Source of the DNA: Bacteroidales bacterium | GTDB lineage: Bacteria > Bacteroidota > Bacteroidia > Bacteroidales > UBA12077 | Direction of reading: 5' to 3' | Length of the DNA stretch: 5,430 nt | Assembly: GCA_030635365.1 (NCBI GenBank) | Contig: DAOVYZ010000271.1 | Span: forward strand, 1 to 5,430 | Shown: in pieces, positions 5,308-5,430 of the stretch | How the letters are laid out: the number at the start of each line of letters is the position of its first letter | Numbering within the stretch: the first letter of the stretch is position 1 | Notes under the pieces: generated by a model | What the model saw: only the letters and a program-made list of their open reading frames with translations | Told to the model about the DNA's origin: nothing | Databases searched by the model: none | Program-made: the position numbers and the translations under genes

Positions 5308-5391
5308 ATAAAGCATCGTTTTCGGCGATAGCCGAATATTCCGAAAAAACGGGACAGGTTGTGCTTTATGTTGAACTAAACCTGTTTTTTT
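5308..5391 (+). ncRNA. Candidate structured RNA or attenuator ending in a terminator
   Basis: Several stems can be drawn. ATAAAGCA (5308-5315) pairs perfectly with TGCTTTAT (5362-5369). CGTTTTCGG (5317-5325) pairs with CCGAAAAAACG (5341-5351) with a two-base bulge. TTCGGC (5321-5326) pairs with GCCGAA (5331-5336) around GATA, which excludes the previous stem. The terminator stem 5354-5360/5379-5385 crosses the first pairing, giving either a pseudoknot or a switch between two folds. I recognise no known riboswitch or small-RNA family here. The regulated gene, if any, would lie beyond the right edge. Confidence 0.35.
5354..5391 (+). terminator. Terminator-like hairpin with T tract
   Basis: ACAGGTT (5354-5360) and AACCTGT (5379-5385) form a perfect seven-pair stem with an 18-base loop, followed by a run of T through 5391. 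That is the form of an intrinsic terminator for plus-strand transcription, though the loop is long. On the minus strand a T run also follows the stem after CCCG, so weaker two-way action is possible. No gene in this window reads into it from the left; its transcript would start in the 5168-5350 spacer. Confidence 0.5.
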
Positions 5392-5430
5392 GAAGGTATA
5401 CCTTAATATATTACGGAATCAATTCTTTAA

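Noticed and set aside
5308..5391. A tRNA or tmRNA at the right end
   Set aside because: There is no T-loop (TTCGA-type) sequence, no cloverleaf pairing and no CCA end.

Overview
The window is an AT-rich stretch that most likely comes from the Bacteroidota, probably an uncultured or environmental member. The reasons are the TonB-dependent receptor C-terminus, the scarcity of Shine-Dalgarno sequences, two matches to the TAnnTTTG promoter element, and AT-rich coding sequence. The phylum call is an inference from style and gene content; no marker gene is present.

Layout, left to right: (1) the last 150 residues of a TonB-dependent outer-membrane receptor, cut by the window edge (2-454, +). (2) A spacer holding a strand-asymmetric imperfect palindrome. 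(3) A metal-dependent HD-domain (predicted phosphohydrolase) protein (618-1457, +). It carries a GC-rich palindromic insert of exactly 14 codons, and its last codons lie in the arm of another inverted repeat. (4) Molybdenum-cofactor genes moeA (1569-2741) and moaA (2725-3525), which overlap by 17 bases. A repeat-filled spacer of 245 bases follows, then moaC (3771-4223). (5) On the opposite strand, converging on moaC with only 14 bases between stop codons, a 309-residue protein of unknown function made of two tandem copies of a roughly 145-residue unit with S1/OB-like stretches (4238-5167, -). (6) A terminal non-coding region (5168-5430) with successive hairpins, a terminator-like stem with a T tract, and a possible pseudoknot or antiterminator pairing.

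How the genes work together: MoaA and MoaC convert GTP to cyclic pyranopterin monophosphate, the first stage of molybdopterin synthesis. MoeA acts at the last stage, inserting molybdate into adenylylated molybdopterin. MoaD, MoaE and Mog/MoaB are not in the window. The receptor, the HD protein and the duplicated protein have no evident role in this pathway.

The most notable observations are the compact MoaA (266 residues, lacking about 45 residues before its second iron-sulfur site but keeping all cluster ligands and the C-terminal GG), the in-frame palindrome inside the HD gene, palindromic repeats of different types at several gene boundaries, the duplicated unknown protein, and the structured region at the right end.
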